64,000 nucleotides of DNA from assembly GCF_025140835.1 (NCBI RefSeq), contig NZ_CP081153.1, positions 2,294,001-2,358,000 of the forward strand, in the 5' to 3' direction. A program made the translations under genes and the position numbers. Below, in pieces: positions 19,071-26,996 of this stretch. Numbering within the stretch: the first letter of the stretch is position 1; every line of letters begins with the position of its first letter. The notes beneath the pieces were generated by a model. The model was not told the origin of the DNA. It saw only the letters and a list, made by a program, of their open reading frames with translations, and searched no databases. The DNA is from Aliiroseovarius sp. M344 (GTDB lineage Bacteria > Pseudomonadota > Alphaproteobacteria > Rhodobacterales > Rhodobacteraceae).

Positions 19071-19523
19071 ATGATCCGCTACGCCTTAAAATGCGACCAG
19101 AACCACGCTTTTGAAAGCTGGTTTCAGAATGCGGCAGCCTATGATGGGTTGCGCGCGGCGGGGCATGTGAGCTGCCCGAACTGCGGGTCGACCACGGTTG
19201 AAAAAAGCCTGATGGCGCCCAAAGTGCGCCCCGCACGGTCTGCCGCTCCAGCATCGGTTCCGGCCAAATCGCAAACGCCGACTGCACTTGCCGCCCCCAA
19301 CCCTGAGATTGCGGCCGAGATCGCCAAGCTGCGCGCCACGGTGGAAGCGGAAAGCGAATATGTGGGCGGGTCCTTCGCCAGTGAAGCGCGGGCCATGTAT
19401 CTCGGCGAAGCGCCCGAACGGTCCATCTATGGTGAAGCAAAACTGGCCGACGCCAAGGAATTGCTGGAAGATGGCGTGCCGGTCATGCCCCTGCCCTTTA
19501 CGCCGACGCGCAAATCAAACTAA
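19071..19523 (+). CDS. DUF1178 family protein
   Basis: A 150-residue protein starting MIRYALKCDQNHAFESWF, the hallmark of DUF1178, with a zinc-ribbon-like CPNCGS pair plus the early C at residue 8. The middle is an Ala/Pro-rich linker, and the C-terminal part (about residues 85-150) is the conserved EYVGGSFASEARAMYLGEAPERSIYGEA block. Function unknown. The stop codon TAA is the first three bases of the 115-bp repeat, so the original 3' end may have been replaced by the insertion. Confidence 0.9.
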   Translation: MIRYALKCDQNHAFESWFQNAAAYDGLRAAGHVSCPNCGSTTVEKSLMAPKVRPARSAAPASVPAKSQTPTALAAPNPEIAAEIAKLRATVEAESEYVGGSFASEARAMYLGEAPERSIYGEAKLADAKELLEDGVPVMPLPFTPTRKSN

Positions 19524-19635
19524 AGCGTTTCGAGAATAACCTGCGGCATCGGTTTCTGGTGAAACGCGCGAAATGCTGAACTGTTGAACGGCGTTTCGAA
19601 TGAACCCTGTCTCAGGTTTAATTCGAAACACTTTG
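19521..19635 (+). repeat. MITE-like 115-bp dispersed repeat, copy 1
   Basis: Begins TAAAGCGTTTCGA and ends TCGAAACACTTTG, a 13-base terminal inverted repeat with two mismatches in the right end. Internally it contains GGCGTTTCGAATGA and CCCTGTCTCAGG in the same order as copies at 31846 and 54160. It abuts the 3' end of the DUF1178 gene and supplies its stop codon; lysC starts about 100 bases further on. Confidence 0.85.
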
Positions 19636-19736
19636 GGCCACCTTTCCCAGCCCGAACCACGCGCAGTCTTGCGCTTTTTCCGATCACGCCCTAAACACGC
19701 GCAAACACAGGAAAACGGACGGGATTTGGGGCCAAG

Positions 19737-20972
19737 ATGCCAATTCTGGTGATGAAATTCGGCGGCACATCGGTCGCCACGCTGGACCGGATTCACCGGG
19801 CCTCGAAACGGGTCGCGCGTGAAGTCGCCAATGGCTATGACGTGATCGTCATCGTATCCGCCATGTCGGGGCGCACGAACGAGCTGGTGGGCTGGGTCGA
19901 AGAAACCTCGCCGCTGTTTGACGCCCGTGAATATGACGCGGTGGTCAGCTCGGGTGAGAATGTCACCGCTGGCCTGATGGCGCTGCGCTTGCAGGAAATG
20001 GATGTGCCGGCCCGCAGTTGGCAGGGTTGGCAAGTACCGGTGAAAACCTCGGGTGTGCATTCGGCGGCGCGGATTGAAGACATCCCGAATGACAACATCA
20101 AAGCCAAGTTTGGCGAAGGCATGCGTGTCGCCGTGGTCGCGGGCTTTCAGGGCATTGCCGAAGACGGACGCATCACCACGTTGGGGCGTGGTGGATCGGA
20201 TACGACGGCCGTAGCATTTGCCGCCGCTTTCGATGCTGAACGCTGCGATATCTATACCGATGTGGACGGGGTCTATACCACCGACCCACGCATTTCGGAC
20301 AAGGCGCGCAAGCTGGATCGCATCGCTTTCGAAGAGATGCTGGAACTTGCCTCGCTGGGCGCGAAGGTTCTGCAAACCCGTTCTGTCGAACTGGCAATGC
20401 GCTATAAGGTGAAGCTGCGGGTGCTCTCGAGCTTTGAGGAATATGACCCGGAGGCAGGCACGCTGGTCTGCGACGAGGAGGATATCATGGAAAGTAAAGT
20501 TGTTGCCGGTGTCGCCTATCAACGCGACGAAGCCAAAATGACCCTGATTTCGGTGGCTGACCGCCCCGGCATCGCCTCGGCCATTTTTACCCCGCTGGCC
20601 GAAGCCGGCGTGAATGTCGACATGATCGTTCAAAACATCTCGGAAGAAGGTCGCACCGACATGACCTTCTCGTGCCCCGTCGATCAGGTGGCGCGGGCTG
20701 AAAAAGCAGTGACAGCGGCCAAGGACAAGGGCGACATCAACTTCCACGACATCGTGGCGGACAAGGATGTGGCCAAAGTGTCTGTCGTCGGCATCGGTAT
20801 GCGCAGCCACACCGGGATCGCGGCCAAGATGTTCGACGTGCTGTCAAAAGAAGGCATCAACATCAAGGTTATCACCACCTCCGAGATCAAGATCTCGGTC
20901 CTGATCGACCGCAAATACATGGAGCTGGCCGTGCAGGCGCTGCATGACGCGTTTGAGCTGGAGAAGGCGTAG
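19737..20972 (+). CDS. lysC: aspartate kinase
   Basis: Phosphorylates aspartate, the first step to lysine, threonine and methionine. The 411-residue enzyme has KFGGTSVA at the N terminus, the catalytic kinase domain to about residue 240 (with TTLGRGGSDTTAVA) and two C-terminal ACT domains (about 265-410), the usual feedback-binding part for lysine/threonine. It is a monofunctional aspartokinase. ptsP follows downstream after an AT-rich interruption. Confidence 0.97.
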   Translation: MPILVMKFGGTSVATLDRIHRASKRVAREVANGYDVIVIVSAMSGRTNELVGWVEETSPLFDAREYDAVVSSGENVTAGLMALRLQEMDVPARSWQGWQVPVKTSGVHSAARIEDIPNDNIKAKFGEGMRVAVVAGFQGIAEDGRITTLGRGGSDTTAVAFAAAFDAERCDIYTDVDGVYTTDPRISDKARKLDRIAFEEMLELASLGAKVLQTRSVELAMRYKVKLRVLSSFEEYDPEAGTLVCDEEDIMESKVVAGVAYQRDEAKMTLISVADRPGIASAIFTPLAEAGVNVDMIVQNISEEGRTDMTFSCPVDQVARAEKAVTAAKDKGDINFHDIVADKDVAKVSVVGIGMRSHTGIAAKMFDVLSKEGINIKVITTSEIKISVLIDRKYMELAVQALHDAFELEKA

Positions 20973-21003
20973 GGGATTACGGCCCTACGGTTGCTAATGT
21001 AAG

Positions 21004-21031
21004 CGGTCTCGCCGAAGGGCGGGGCCGTTAT
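21004..21031 (+). terminator. possible terminator of lysC
   Basis: CGGTCTCGCC and GGGCGGGGCCG can pair around GAA with two G-T wobbles, followed by only a weak T-containing tract. It lies 31 bases after the lysC stop. Confidence 0.4.
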
Positions 21032-21146
21032 GTTTGGTCGGAACAAGGAGCAATCACCTCTGTGCGACGGAACTAGAAAAGAAAGTTCGAAGCACAATGG
21101 CCTTGCTAACAGCGTAGTTCAGGCCAAACTTTGAGATCGGTGTACA

Positions 21147-21827
21147 TTAACCACCCAAGCCCTTCTTCATCAAATCCCATCCAGCCCCCCCGGAAATGAC
21201 CGCCATGACGCCTGCAGCCAAACCACCAGAACCGGTGCTGATCAACACGTCTATCGTGATCGTTGTTACGCCCACGATAACATCGGTCGCTGCAGTGGCG
21301 AGAAACAGTTCTGCTTCACCTGCTGGGGCGTTTGGACCCGTGCCACCAAGAATCCGTGCTTCGCAAAAGCGCGTTTCAACGTCACTTTCTGTCAAAAGAT
21401 CTTCGTCAATAAATGGGGCTTCAAGTGGCATTGTGGCGCGCTCGAACAATGCTTGCTCCACGATACCGATTGCGGCTTCAGTCGCGCCAGCTTTCCTAAA
21501 TTCCTCAATCTCAAAGGCTACAAAATCTTCGATCGCAGTTTCTTGCACCACATCGGTTTCGGGATAGCCCACCCTTTCTAGCCAAAGAGCTGTGTTTAAC
21601 AGAAGGTCGTCGGCTAAAATTTTGCGAACGGTACCACAGCCCACTTCCGCAATGACTGAGACGTCGGAAATGGTCAACTCGCCTTGCATCCAAATCTCTG
21701 CTACGGCATTCAGATCAGAGATATAAGCTTCGGCATCGAACACGTTAGTTGAGGGTTCTTGTGCCTGAGTTTGAACCGCAAACACACCAAAAACGAGTAA
21801 AAAAAAAGTTTTTGTAATTCTATACAT
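21147..21827 (-). CDS. unknown secreted protein
   Basis: I do not recognise a family. I start at the ATG giving MYRITKTFFLLVFGVFAVQTQAQ, a clear Sec signal peptide (basic start, hydrophobic core, cleavage after AQTQAQ region). The mature part (about 200 residues) is acidic and mostly helical, with two cysteines (about 72 and 166) that could form a disulfide, and a C-terminal hydrophobic glycine/alanine-rich segment (roughly residues 185-215, VIVGVTTITIDVLI and GGLAAGVMAVISGGAG) that may insert into membrane. Base composition is AT-richer than the flanking lysC and ptsP genes, suggesting later arrival. It is monocistronic and on the opposite strand from both. Confidence 0.7.
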   Translation of the reverse strand: MYRITKTFFLLVFGVFAVQTQAQEPSTNVFDAEAYISDLNAVAEIWMQGELTISDVSVIAEVGCGTVRKILADDLLLNTALWLERVGYPETDVVQETAIEDFVAFEIEEFRKAGATEAAIGIVEQALFERATMPLEAPFIDEDLLTESDVETRFCEARILGGTGPNAPAGEAELFLATAATDVIVGVTTITIDVLISTGSGGLAAGVMAVISGGAGWDLMKKGLGG

Positions 21828-22441
21828 GGCAATAGTCCCCTTATGGATAACTACGGCCAACACTATAGCACGAATTTCCTACCACTTCTAATGCTCGTCA
21901 AAGTAGATTAAAGGCTCTGCCTAGTGCAGCTTTGGTTAGATTATTTCTACCGTGATTGCTTCAGCCCCAATTATGGTTTTGCTTACTCACTAGGTCAGGG
22001 TACGCTTTGACAGACTTTTACCACGCAGCCCAAAAAATCTTTGCTATCGGTCAAATATCATCTCCACCCCGAAACTAAATCCTGCTGCCCTCCAACATCT
22101 GAACCGTTGCAAGTGCACTGGGGTCGCGAATGTTGGGATAAAGATTGTTCGGAATCAGATCCAGTGTTTCGCCGGTGACGCGTGCAGCAAAAGCAGGGTC
22201 AGGCAGCGGGCGTTGCGCAGAATACGCCGGACCAGCACAAACACCGCCTGCCCAAGTGGCATTCTGCCCAAATGCCCGGCACTTGGGCGCAATACTGCCG
22301 GGTTCACAAATATTACTCAAAAAGACTTTAAGGAGTTTCTGGAAAAACCTCTGCTCTCACATTACGGTAGGGTTCGTCCAAGTGGTTCGACGGGTTGCCC
22401 AATCGCAGGCGTCCCGATAACGCCCACAGGAACAGGGAACG
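21828..22441. other. AT-rich non-coding stretch before ptsP
   Basis: About 610 bases between the unknown secreted protein and ptsP. The first half is AT-rich with no convincing frame, RNA gene or repeat. The second half holds the gene fragment at 22075-22320 on the minus strand and the ptsP leader. No terminal repeats or target duplications mark it as a mobile element. Confidence 0.5.
22075..22320 (-). pseudogene. possible gene fragment (C-terminal part of an unknown protein)
   Basis: An 81-codon frame, opened only by a TTG without ribosome site, whose second half uses codons like a real gene (for example the segment PLPDPAFAARVTGETLDLIP). The N-terminal part is cysteine-rich (MSNICEPG...CRAFGQ...VCAGPAYS). 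There is no clear homologue that I can name and no credible start, so it is best read as the remaining 3' end of a decayed gene in the AT-rich patch, or as a chance frame. Confidence 0.35.
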
Positions 22442-24697
22442 GTGAGAATGGCAGAAAGCCAGCAAAGTGACAGTCGCAAGCTTCTGGTTAAGCTGCGCGA
22501 AACCCTCGCCTCTGCCTCGCAGGGGCAGGAACGTCTGGACAGAATCACATCGTTGATTGCAGAAAGCCTCGGGGTTGAGGTGTGCTCGATCTATCTGTTT
22601 CGGGACAGTGAAACGCTTGAGCTCTGCGCGACCCAAGGGTTGAATGCTGCCGCTGTCCACCAGACCCGTTTGCGGGTCGGCGAAGGCCTTGTGGGTCGCG
22701 TCGCGCGCCGTGGCCGCCCCATCAACACCCGCAACGCCCCATCGGAAACCGGGTTTCGGTATATGCCGGAAACCGGCGAAGAAATCTATTCCAGCTTTCT
22801 GGGTGTCCCAATCCAGCGTCTGGGCGAGAATCTGGGCGTCCTTGTCATCCAGTCCAAGGATGAACGGGATTTCTCAGCCGACGAGCTTTATGGGCTTGAA
22901 GTCGTCGCAATGGTGTTGGCCGAGATGACCGAACTTGGCGCGTTTGTCGGCGAAGGCGAGGCGATGGGCGCCCTGCACCAACGCCCGACCACGTTCACGG
23001 GTGGCATCGGTCAGGAAGGCGCGGCCGAAGGCCATGTCTGGCTGCATGAACCACGTGTTGTCGTCACCAACCCGGTGGCCGACGACCCCGAAGTCGAGCT
23101 GGCCCGCCTGAAGGAAGGCGTCGAGACATTGCGCGTGTCAGTGGACGAGCTACTGGCCAATTCAATGACCAAGGACAAAGACCAGATGCAGGTCCTTGAG
23201 GCCTATCGCATGTTCGCCAATTCCAAGGGGTGGATGCGGCGGATGGAGGCCGATATTGACCTCGGCCTGTCTGCTGAAGCTGCGGTCGAGAAAGAACAAT
23301 CCGCCGCCCGCGCCCGGATGAGCCAGGTGCCGGATGCCTATCTGCGCGAACGCCTGCATGATCTGGACGATCTGTCCAACCGACTTCTGCGTATCCTGAC
23401 CGGTCAGGGCAAGGATACCGGCGCGGAAATGCCCGAAAACCCGATCCTGATCGCCACCAATATCGGGCCGGGCGAATTGCTTGAATACGGGCGCGGCTTG
23501 CGCGGGATCGTGCTGGAGGAAGGCTCGATTGCCAGCCACGCGGCGATTGTTGCCCGCGCGCTGGCCATCCCACTGATTGTGCAGGCTGGCCGCATCTCGA
23601 CCGAAGCCCTGAACGGCGACCATGTTCTTGTCGACGGTGAAAACGGCATCGTCCATCTGCGCCCCGAAGAAACCGTTGTCAGCGCCTTTCGTGACAAGAT
23701 GGCAATGGAGGCCGCACAACAGGAACGCTATCGCAGTCTGCGCGACAAACCCGCGATGGGGCTGTGTGGCACAGAGGTGAAGCTGCATATGAATGCAGGG
23801 CTGATGGCCGATTTGCCGTCCCTTGAAAACTCGGGCGCCGAGGGCGTTGGCCTGTTCCGCACCGAGTTGCAGTTTCTGACCGTCGACCGGGTGCCACGTC
23901 GCGGTGACCTTGCGGCGACTTATGCCCGAGTGCTGGACGCTGCCAAAGGCAAACGCGTGACATTCCGCACGTTGGATATCGGGTCAGATAAAGTGCTGCC
24001 TTACATGAACCCGCTGGACGAACCCAACCCTGCCCTTGGCTGGCGCGCGATCCGCGTGGGCCTGGACAAGCCCGGCGTCATGCGCATGCAGTTGCAGGCG
24101 TTGATACGGGCGGCCGCTGGTCGGGACCTCAGCGTGATGTTTCCCTTTGTCGCGCAATTGGATGAATTTCGTGATGCGCGCGAGATGGTGTTGGCCGAGA
24201 TCGAGCGCGAACGCACTATGGGTCACGTTCTGCCCAAAACAACCGAGATCGGCGCAATGCTGGAGACACCGTCGATGGTGTTCGCCCCACAGCAGTTCTA
24301 TGAAATGGCGGATTTCATCTCGATCGGCGGCAACGATCTTAAGCAGTTTTTCTTCGCAGCCGACCGCGAGAACGAACGGGTGCGCCGCCGATATGATACG
24401 TTGAACGTGTCGTTTCTAAACCTGATCGAGGAAATTGTCACGCGGTGCGATGCGGCACGCACGCCGCTGAGCTTTTGCGGCGAGGACGCTGGCCGCCCCA
24501 TCGAAGCCGTGTGTTTTGCAGCATTGGGCATGCGGCACCTGTCCATGCGTCCCGCATCGATTGGGCCGGTTAAGCATCTTATAAGACGTACAAATCTTTT
24601 GGATCTTCGCGACGTGATCGATGATGCGCGCCTGTCCGGTGCGCAATCCGTGCGACCCGCTGTGCTGGAATATCTGACGCGCAGGAAGTCTTCCTGA
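22442..24697 (+). CDS. ptsP: phosphoenolpyruvate-protein phosphotransferase PtsP (EI-Ntr)
   Basis: Enzyme I of the nitrogen-related PTS, passing phosphate from PEP to NPr and EIIA-Ntr in a regulatory chain. The 751-residue protein has an N-terminal GAF domain (about 1-160) that sets it apart from sugar EI, then the EI N-terminal domain with the phosphohistidine in GSIASHAAIVARALAIP (about residue 365), and the PEP-binding TIM barrel with FRTEL, GGNDLKQF and SFCGE (C-terminal half). Two starts are possible, GTG 22442 and ATG 22448; the upstream AGGGAA suits the ATG at least as well. Confidence 0.96.
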   Translation: MRMAESQQSDSRKLLVKLRETLASASQGQERLDRITSLIAESLGVEVCSIYLFRDSETLELCATQGLNAAAVHQTRLRVGEGLVGRVARRGRPINTRNAPSETGFRYMPETGEEIYSSFLGVPIQRLGENLGVLVIQSKDERDFSADELYGLEVVAMVLAEMTELGAFVGEGEAMGALHQRPTTFTGGIGQEGAAEGHVWLHEPRVVVTNPVADDPEVELARLKEGVETLRVSVDELLANSMTKDKDQMQVLEAYRMFANSKGWMRRMEADIDLGLSAEAAVEKEQSAARARMSQVPDAYLRERLHDLDDLSNRLLRILTGQGKDTGAEMPENPILIATNIGPGELLEYGRGLRGIVLEEGSIASHAAIVARALAIPLIVQAGRISTEALNGDHVLVDGENGIVHLRPEETVVSAFRDKMAMEAAQQERYRSLRDKPAMGLCGTEVKLHMNAGLMADLPSLENSGAEGVGLFRTELQFLTVDRVPRRGDLAATYARVLDAAKGKRVTFRTLDIGSDKVLPYMNPLDEPNPALGWRAIRVGLDKPGVMRMQLQALIRAAAGRDLSVMFPFVAQLDEFRDAREMVLAEIERERTMGHVLPKTTEIGAMLETPSMVFAPQQFYEMADFISIGGNDLKQFFFAADRENERVRRRYDTLNVSFLNLIEEIVTRCDAARTPLSFCGEDAGRPIEAVCFAALGMRHLSMRPASIGPVKHLIRRTNLLDLRDVIDDARLSGAQSVRPAVLEYLTRRKSS

Positions 24698-24760
24698 CCA
24701 GCGGAACGCATTAGCCTTTGATGAAAATTTTAGGTGGTTATCACTTTATTCACATAATTG

Positions 24761-24775
24761 GAACAAAACTAGAAC
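24761..24775 (+). promoter_or_regulatory. LexA (SOS) box, GAAC-N7-GAAC
   Basis: GAACAAAACTAGAAC is an exact match to the alphaproteobacterial LexA operator, two direct GAAC (equivalently GTTC) half-sites separated by seven bases. It ends 18 bases before the ATG of the small membrane protein at 24794 and so would cover its core promoter. Confidence 0.75.
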
Positions 24776-24793
24776 GGTATAAGGAGAATGCCT

Positions 24794-25072
24794 ATGCCGA
24801 TCAATATAATCATCACCGGAATCCTCACTGGAACCGTCGCCGCCGCGTTTGCCATCAGCCTCGACAGTGGGGCCATGTGGGCGTTTGTATCTTACTCTAT
24901 GTCGGGGGCATTGGCGTTATTTGGGGCAGGTTTGGTCACGTCGATCCGACGTAACGCCTGGCCTCGAAAAAGTTGGTATGCGCGGCTGGACCAGATGGTC
25001 GGTCAGTCAGATTGCACCAACCATATTGGCGTCTTCACCGCCGTCAAACGGGATCGTCAGGTCCGGATGTGA
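24794..25072 (+). CDS. small two-helix membrane protein, probably SOS-controlled
   Basis: A 92-residue protein. ATG 24794 is chosen because AAGGAG lies at the ideal distance; an earlier in-frame ATG at 24788 touches that ribosome site. Two hydrophobic helices follow (about residues 2-20, INIIITGILTGTVAAAFAI, and 26-48, AMWAFVSYSMSGALALFGAG), then a basic tail (SIRRNAWPRKSWYARLDQ). I recognise no family. A LexA box lies directly upstream, so induction by DNA damage is expected. By analogy only, the short SOS-induced division inhibitor SidA of Caulobacter is also a small membrane protein; no sequence likeness is claimed. The last 29 bases overlap the convergent GNAT gene. Confidence 0.65.
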   Translation: MPINIIITGILTGTVAAAFAISLDSGAMWAFVSYSMSGALALFGAGLVTSIRRNAWPRKSWYARLDQMVGQSDCTNHIGVFTAVKRDRQVRM

Positions 25073-25562
25073 CGCGCGCAACATGCCCTGTGACACCGGC
25101 CCAAGCGCCATTTTTCAGGCTGTAGCCAAGTACCCGATCCGGGTTTGTTGGGGGCGGCATAAAAATGCCCTCCAGCTTGGAAAACCCAAAGCGCTGATAA
25201 TAGGGCGCATCCCCGACCAGCATCACCCGCGTCATGCCCATCTTTTCGGCCACCAAAAGGCTTTCACGAATCAAATGGCCACCCAACCCTTCACCCTGAC
25301 GGGTCGGGTGCACGGCAACCGGGCCAAGCAGCAAAGCGGCATGTTGCGCGCCATTGCCAACAATCGTTACGGGCCAATAGCGGATCGCGCCTGACAAAAT
25401 TCCTGCATCGTCGCGGGCAATCAGCGACAGATTGGCGACGGGCGGAACACCGTCACGCAACCGGTAGGACGACAATGCCTCGCGTCCCGGCGCAAAACAA
25501 AGGTCGTAAAGTGCTTCGACCTCCCACCAGTCCTGTTCGGTTTCTTCTGTCAGGTGATACAC
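25044..25562 (-). CDS. GNAT-family N-acetyltransferase (YhbS-like)
   Basis: A 172-residue GNAT domain protein. The acetyl-CoA-binding motif A is visible as LGPVAVHPTRQGEGLGGHLI (about residues 80-99; the R-x-x-G-x-G loop is RQGEGLG), followed by the AEKMGMTRVMLVGDAPYYQRFGF segment characteristic of YhbS-type acetyltransferases. The C terminus overlaps the SOS-boxed small gene by 29 bases. Acceptor substrate unknown. Confidence 0.9.
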   Translation of the reverse strand: MYHLTEETEQDWWEVEALYDLCFAPGREALSSYRLRDGVPPVANLSLIARDDAGILSGAIRYWPVTIVGNGAQHAALLLGPVAVHPTRQGEGLGGHLIRESLLVAEKMGMTRVMLVGDAPYYQRFGFSKLEGIFMPPPTNPDRVLGYSLKNGAWAGVTGHVARVTSGPDDPV

Positions 25563-25633
25563 CTGCTGCCCCTCGTCTTTTGCCGTCCTTTGCTGCTATC
25601 ACGGCTGGACGTAAAAAAGGAAGGGAGAAGCGG

Positions 25634-26239
25634 GTGTTCTATGAGCCGAAAAACGGGCACGGGTTGCCTCATAACCCGTTCAATGCGCTGATTGTCCCGC
25701 GCCCTATTGCATGGATATCGACACGCGGGGCGGATGGCTCCGAAAACCTTGCGCCGTACTCGTTTTTCAACGGGGTCGCTTATGATCCGCCGCAAGTGAT
25801 GTTTGCCACCACATCGGGCAAGAACGACCGGGAACTTGGCAAAGATACGATGGGCAATATCAACGAAACCGGTGTGTTTTGTGTCCATATGGTCGGCGAA
25901 GAACTGACCGATGCAATGAATATCAGTTCTGGCAGTTACGGACGGGCTGTAGATGAGATTACACTGGCGGGACTGGACCGGGTTGAATGCAGCACGATTG
26001 CCGCGTCGCGCCTTACTGCTTCGCCCGCTGCACTGGAATGCAAGCTGACCCAGATTACACGCCTTCCCGGCGACGAAAACCTCGTCTGCTTTGGCGAGGT
26101 CACCGGTATTCATCTGCGCGACGATTGCATGGTGGATGGCATTTTCGACATCACGCGCGCCCGGCCTTTGGCGCGGCTTGGGTATCGCGATTACGCCGTG
26201 GTGACAGACAAATTCGCCCTGAATCGCCCCGGTGAATAG
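25634..26239 (+). CDS. flavin reductase family protein
   Basis: A 201-residue FMN-binding split-barrel protein of the flavin reductase-like family. The N-terminal segment NPFNALIVPRPIAWIST and the following LAPYSFFNGVAYDPPQVMF are the flavin-binding signature of the DIM6/NTAB group. The frame is open from 25475, but GTG 25634, seven bases after AAGGGAG, gives a normal length and avoids overlap with the divergent GNAT gene. Likely supplies reduced flavin or acts on its own substrate; partner unknown. Confidence 0.9.
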   Translation: MFYEPKNGHGLPHNPFNALIVPRPIAWISTRGADGSENLAPYSFFNGVAYDPPQVMFATTSGKNDRELGKDTMGNINETGVFCVHMVGEELTDAMNISSGSYGRAVDEITLAGLDRVECSTIAASRLTASPAALECKLTQITRLPGDENLVCFGEVTGIHLRDDCMVDGIFDITRARPLARLGYRDYAVVTDKFALNRPGE

Positions 26240-26336
26240 ACGGGGTATCACCTGCCTGTTATCGTCAATACACAGCCATGGAGGGTGACATGAACAAACC
26301 GGCCTGAATCTTCGTTTCTTTCTTCAAGGAGGTCAC

Positions 26337-26996
26337 ATGCCGTTTGTCATGCCCGACGCCACACGCGTCCATCCCGTAACCCTGCCCGATGGCTCTCTCC
26401 ATCATGGCACGGTTTTCCTGTCCAACGTGATTGATCAGCCCAATATCGACGTGGGCGATTTCACCTATGCCTCGGATTTCGATCCGCCACCGACCGACGG
26501 TTGGGCAGCGCGATTGGCCCCCTATCACTTCCCGATGTCCGACGGGCGACTGACCATTGGGAAGTTTTGCCAGATCGCCCATGGTGTCCGCATCATTACA
26601 GCGGCTGCAAACCACGCCTTTGATGGGCTGACCAGTTTTCCATTTGGCATCTTTGCATTGGACAAAGAGGTCATGGCCCAACCCGACAGCCGCGATACGC
26701 GTATCGGGCATGATGTGTGGCTGGGCTATGGCGCGATCATTTGCCCCGCGGTGACAATCGGCAATGGCGCAATCATTGGTGCCGGCGCCGTCGTGCGCGA
26801 GGATGTGCCAGACTATGCAATCGTCGCCGGAAATCCCGCGCAGGTCGTCAGGATGCGCCTGCCTTCTGAGGACATCGACCGGATGAACCGGCTTGCGTGG
26901 TGGGACTGGTCAACATATCAGATCGCCCGCGCGCGCGAAGCGCTGGAAGCAGGCGGTCTGGATGCGTTAGAGGCCCTTGCCCCAGCAGATCAGTGA
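26337..26996 (+). CDS. CatB-like hexapeptide-repeat acetyltransferase
   Basis: A 219-residue left-handed beta-helix acyltransferase of the xenobiotic acetyltransferase (Vat/CatB) group. Hexapeptide turns are visible in LTIGKFCQIAHGVRIITAAANH and later in IGHDVWLGYGAIICPAVTIGNGAIIGAGAVV, with the catalytic-type histidine in AANHAFDG (about residue 88). AAGGAGG precedes the ATG. In antibiotic resistance this fold acetylates streptogramins or chloramphenicol, but environmental members mostly act on sugars or unknown alcohols; resistance is not implied. Its stop overlaps the convergent SulP gene by seven bases. Confidence 0.9.
   Translation: MPFVMPDATRVHPVTLPDGSLHHGTVFLSNVIDQPNIDVGDFTYASDFDPPPTDGWAARLAPYHFPMSDGRLTIGKFCQIAHGVRIITAAANHAFDGLTSFPFGIFALDKEVMAQPDSRDTRIGHDVWLGYGAIICPAVTIGNGAIIGAGAVVREDVPDYAIVAGNPAQVVRMRLPSEDIDRMNRLAWWDWSTYQIARAREALEAGGLDALEALAPADQ

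Noticed and set aside
19515..20810. A 431-codon minus-strand frame opposite lysC
   Set aside because: It is the antisense shadow of a full-length aspartokinase with intact motifs; its translation is His/Arg-rich and without a recognisable domain.
22424..22450. GAAC-N3-GAAC before ptsP as a second LexA box
   Set aside because: The spacing is three, not seven, bases; it is part of the ribosome-site region.
24849..25394. A 181-codon plus-strand frame overlapping the SOS-boxed gene and the GNAT gene
   Set aside because: It is out of frame with the ribosome site and antisense to GNAT; no domain is visible.
26337..26996. Possible antibiotic resistance gene (Vat/CatB-like)
   Set aside because: The fold also includes many sugar and unknown acetyltransferases; nothing in the sequence or context supports resistance.
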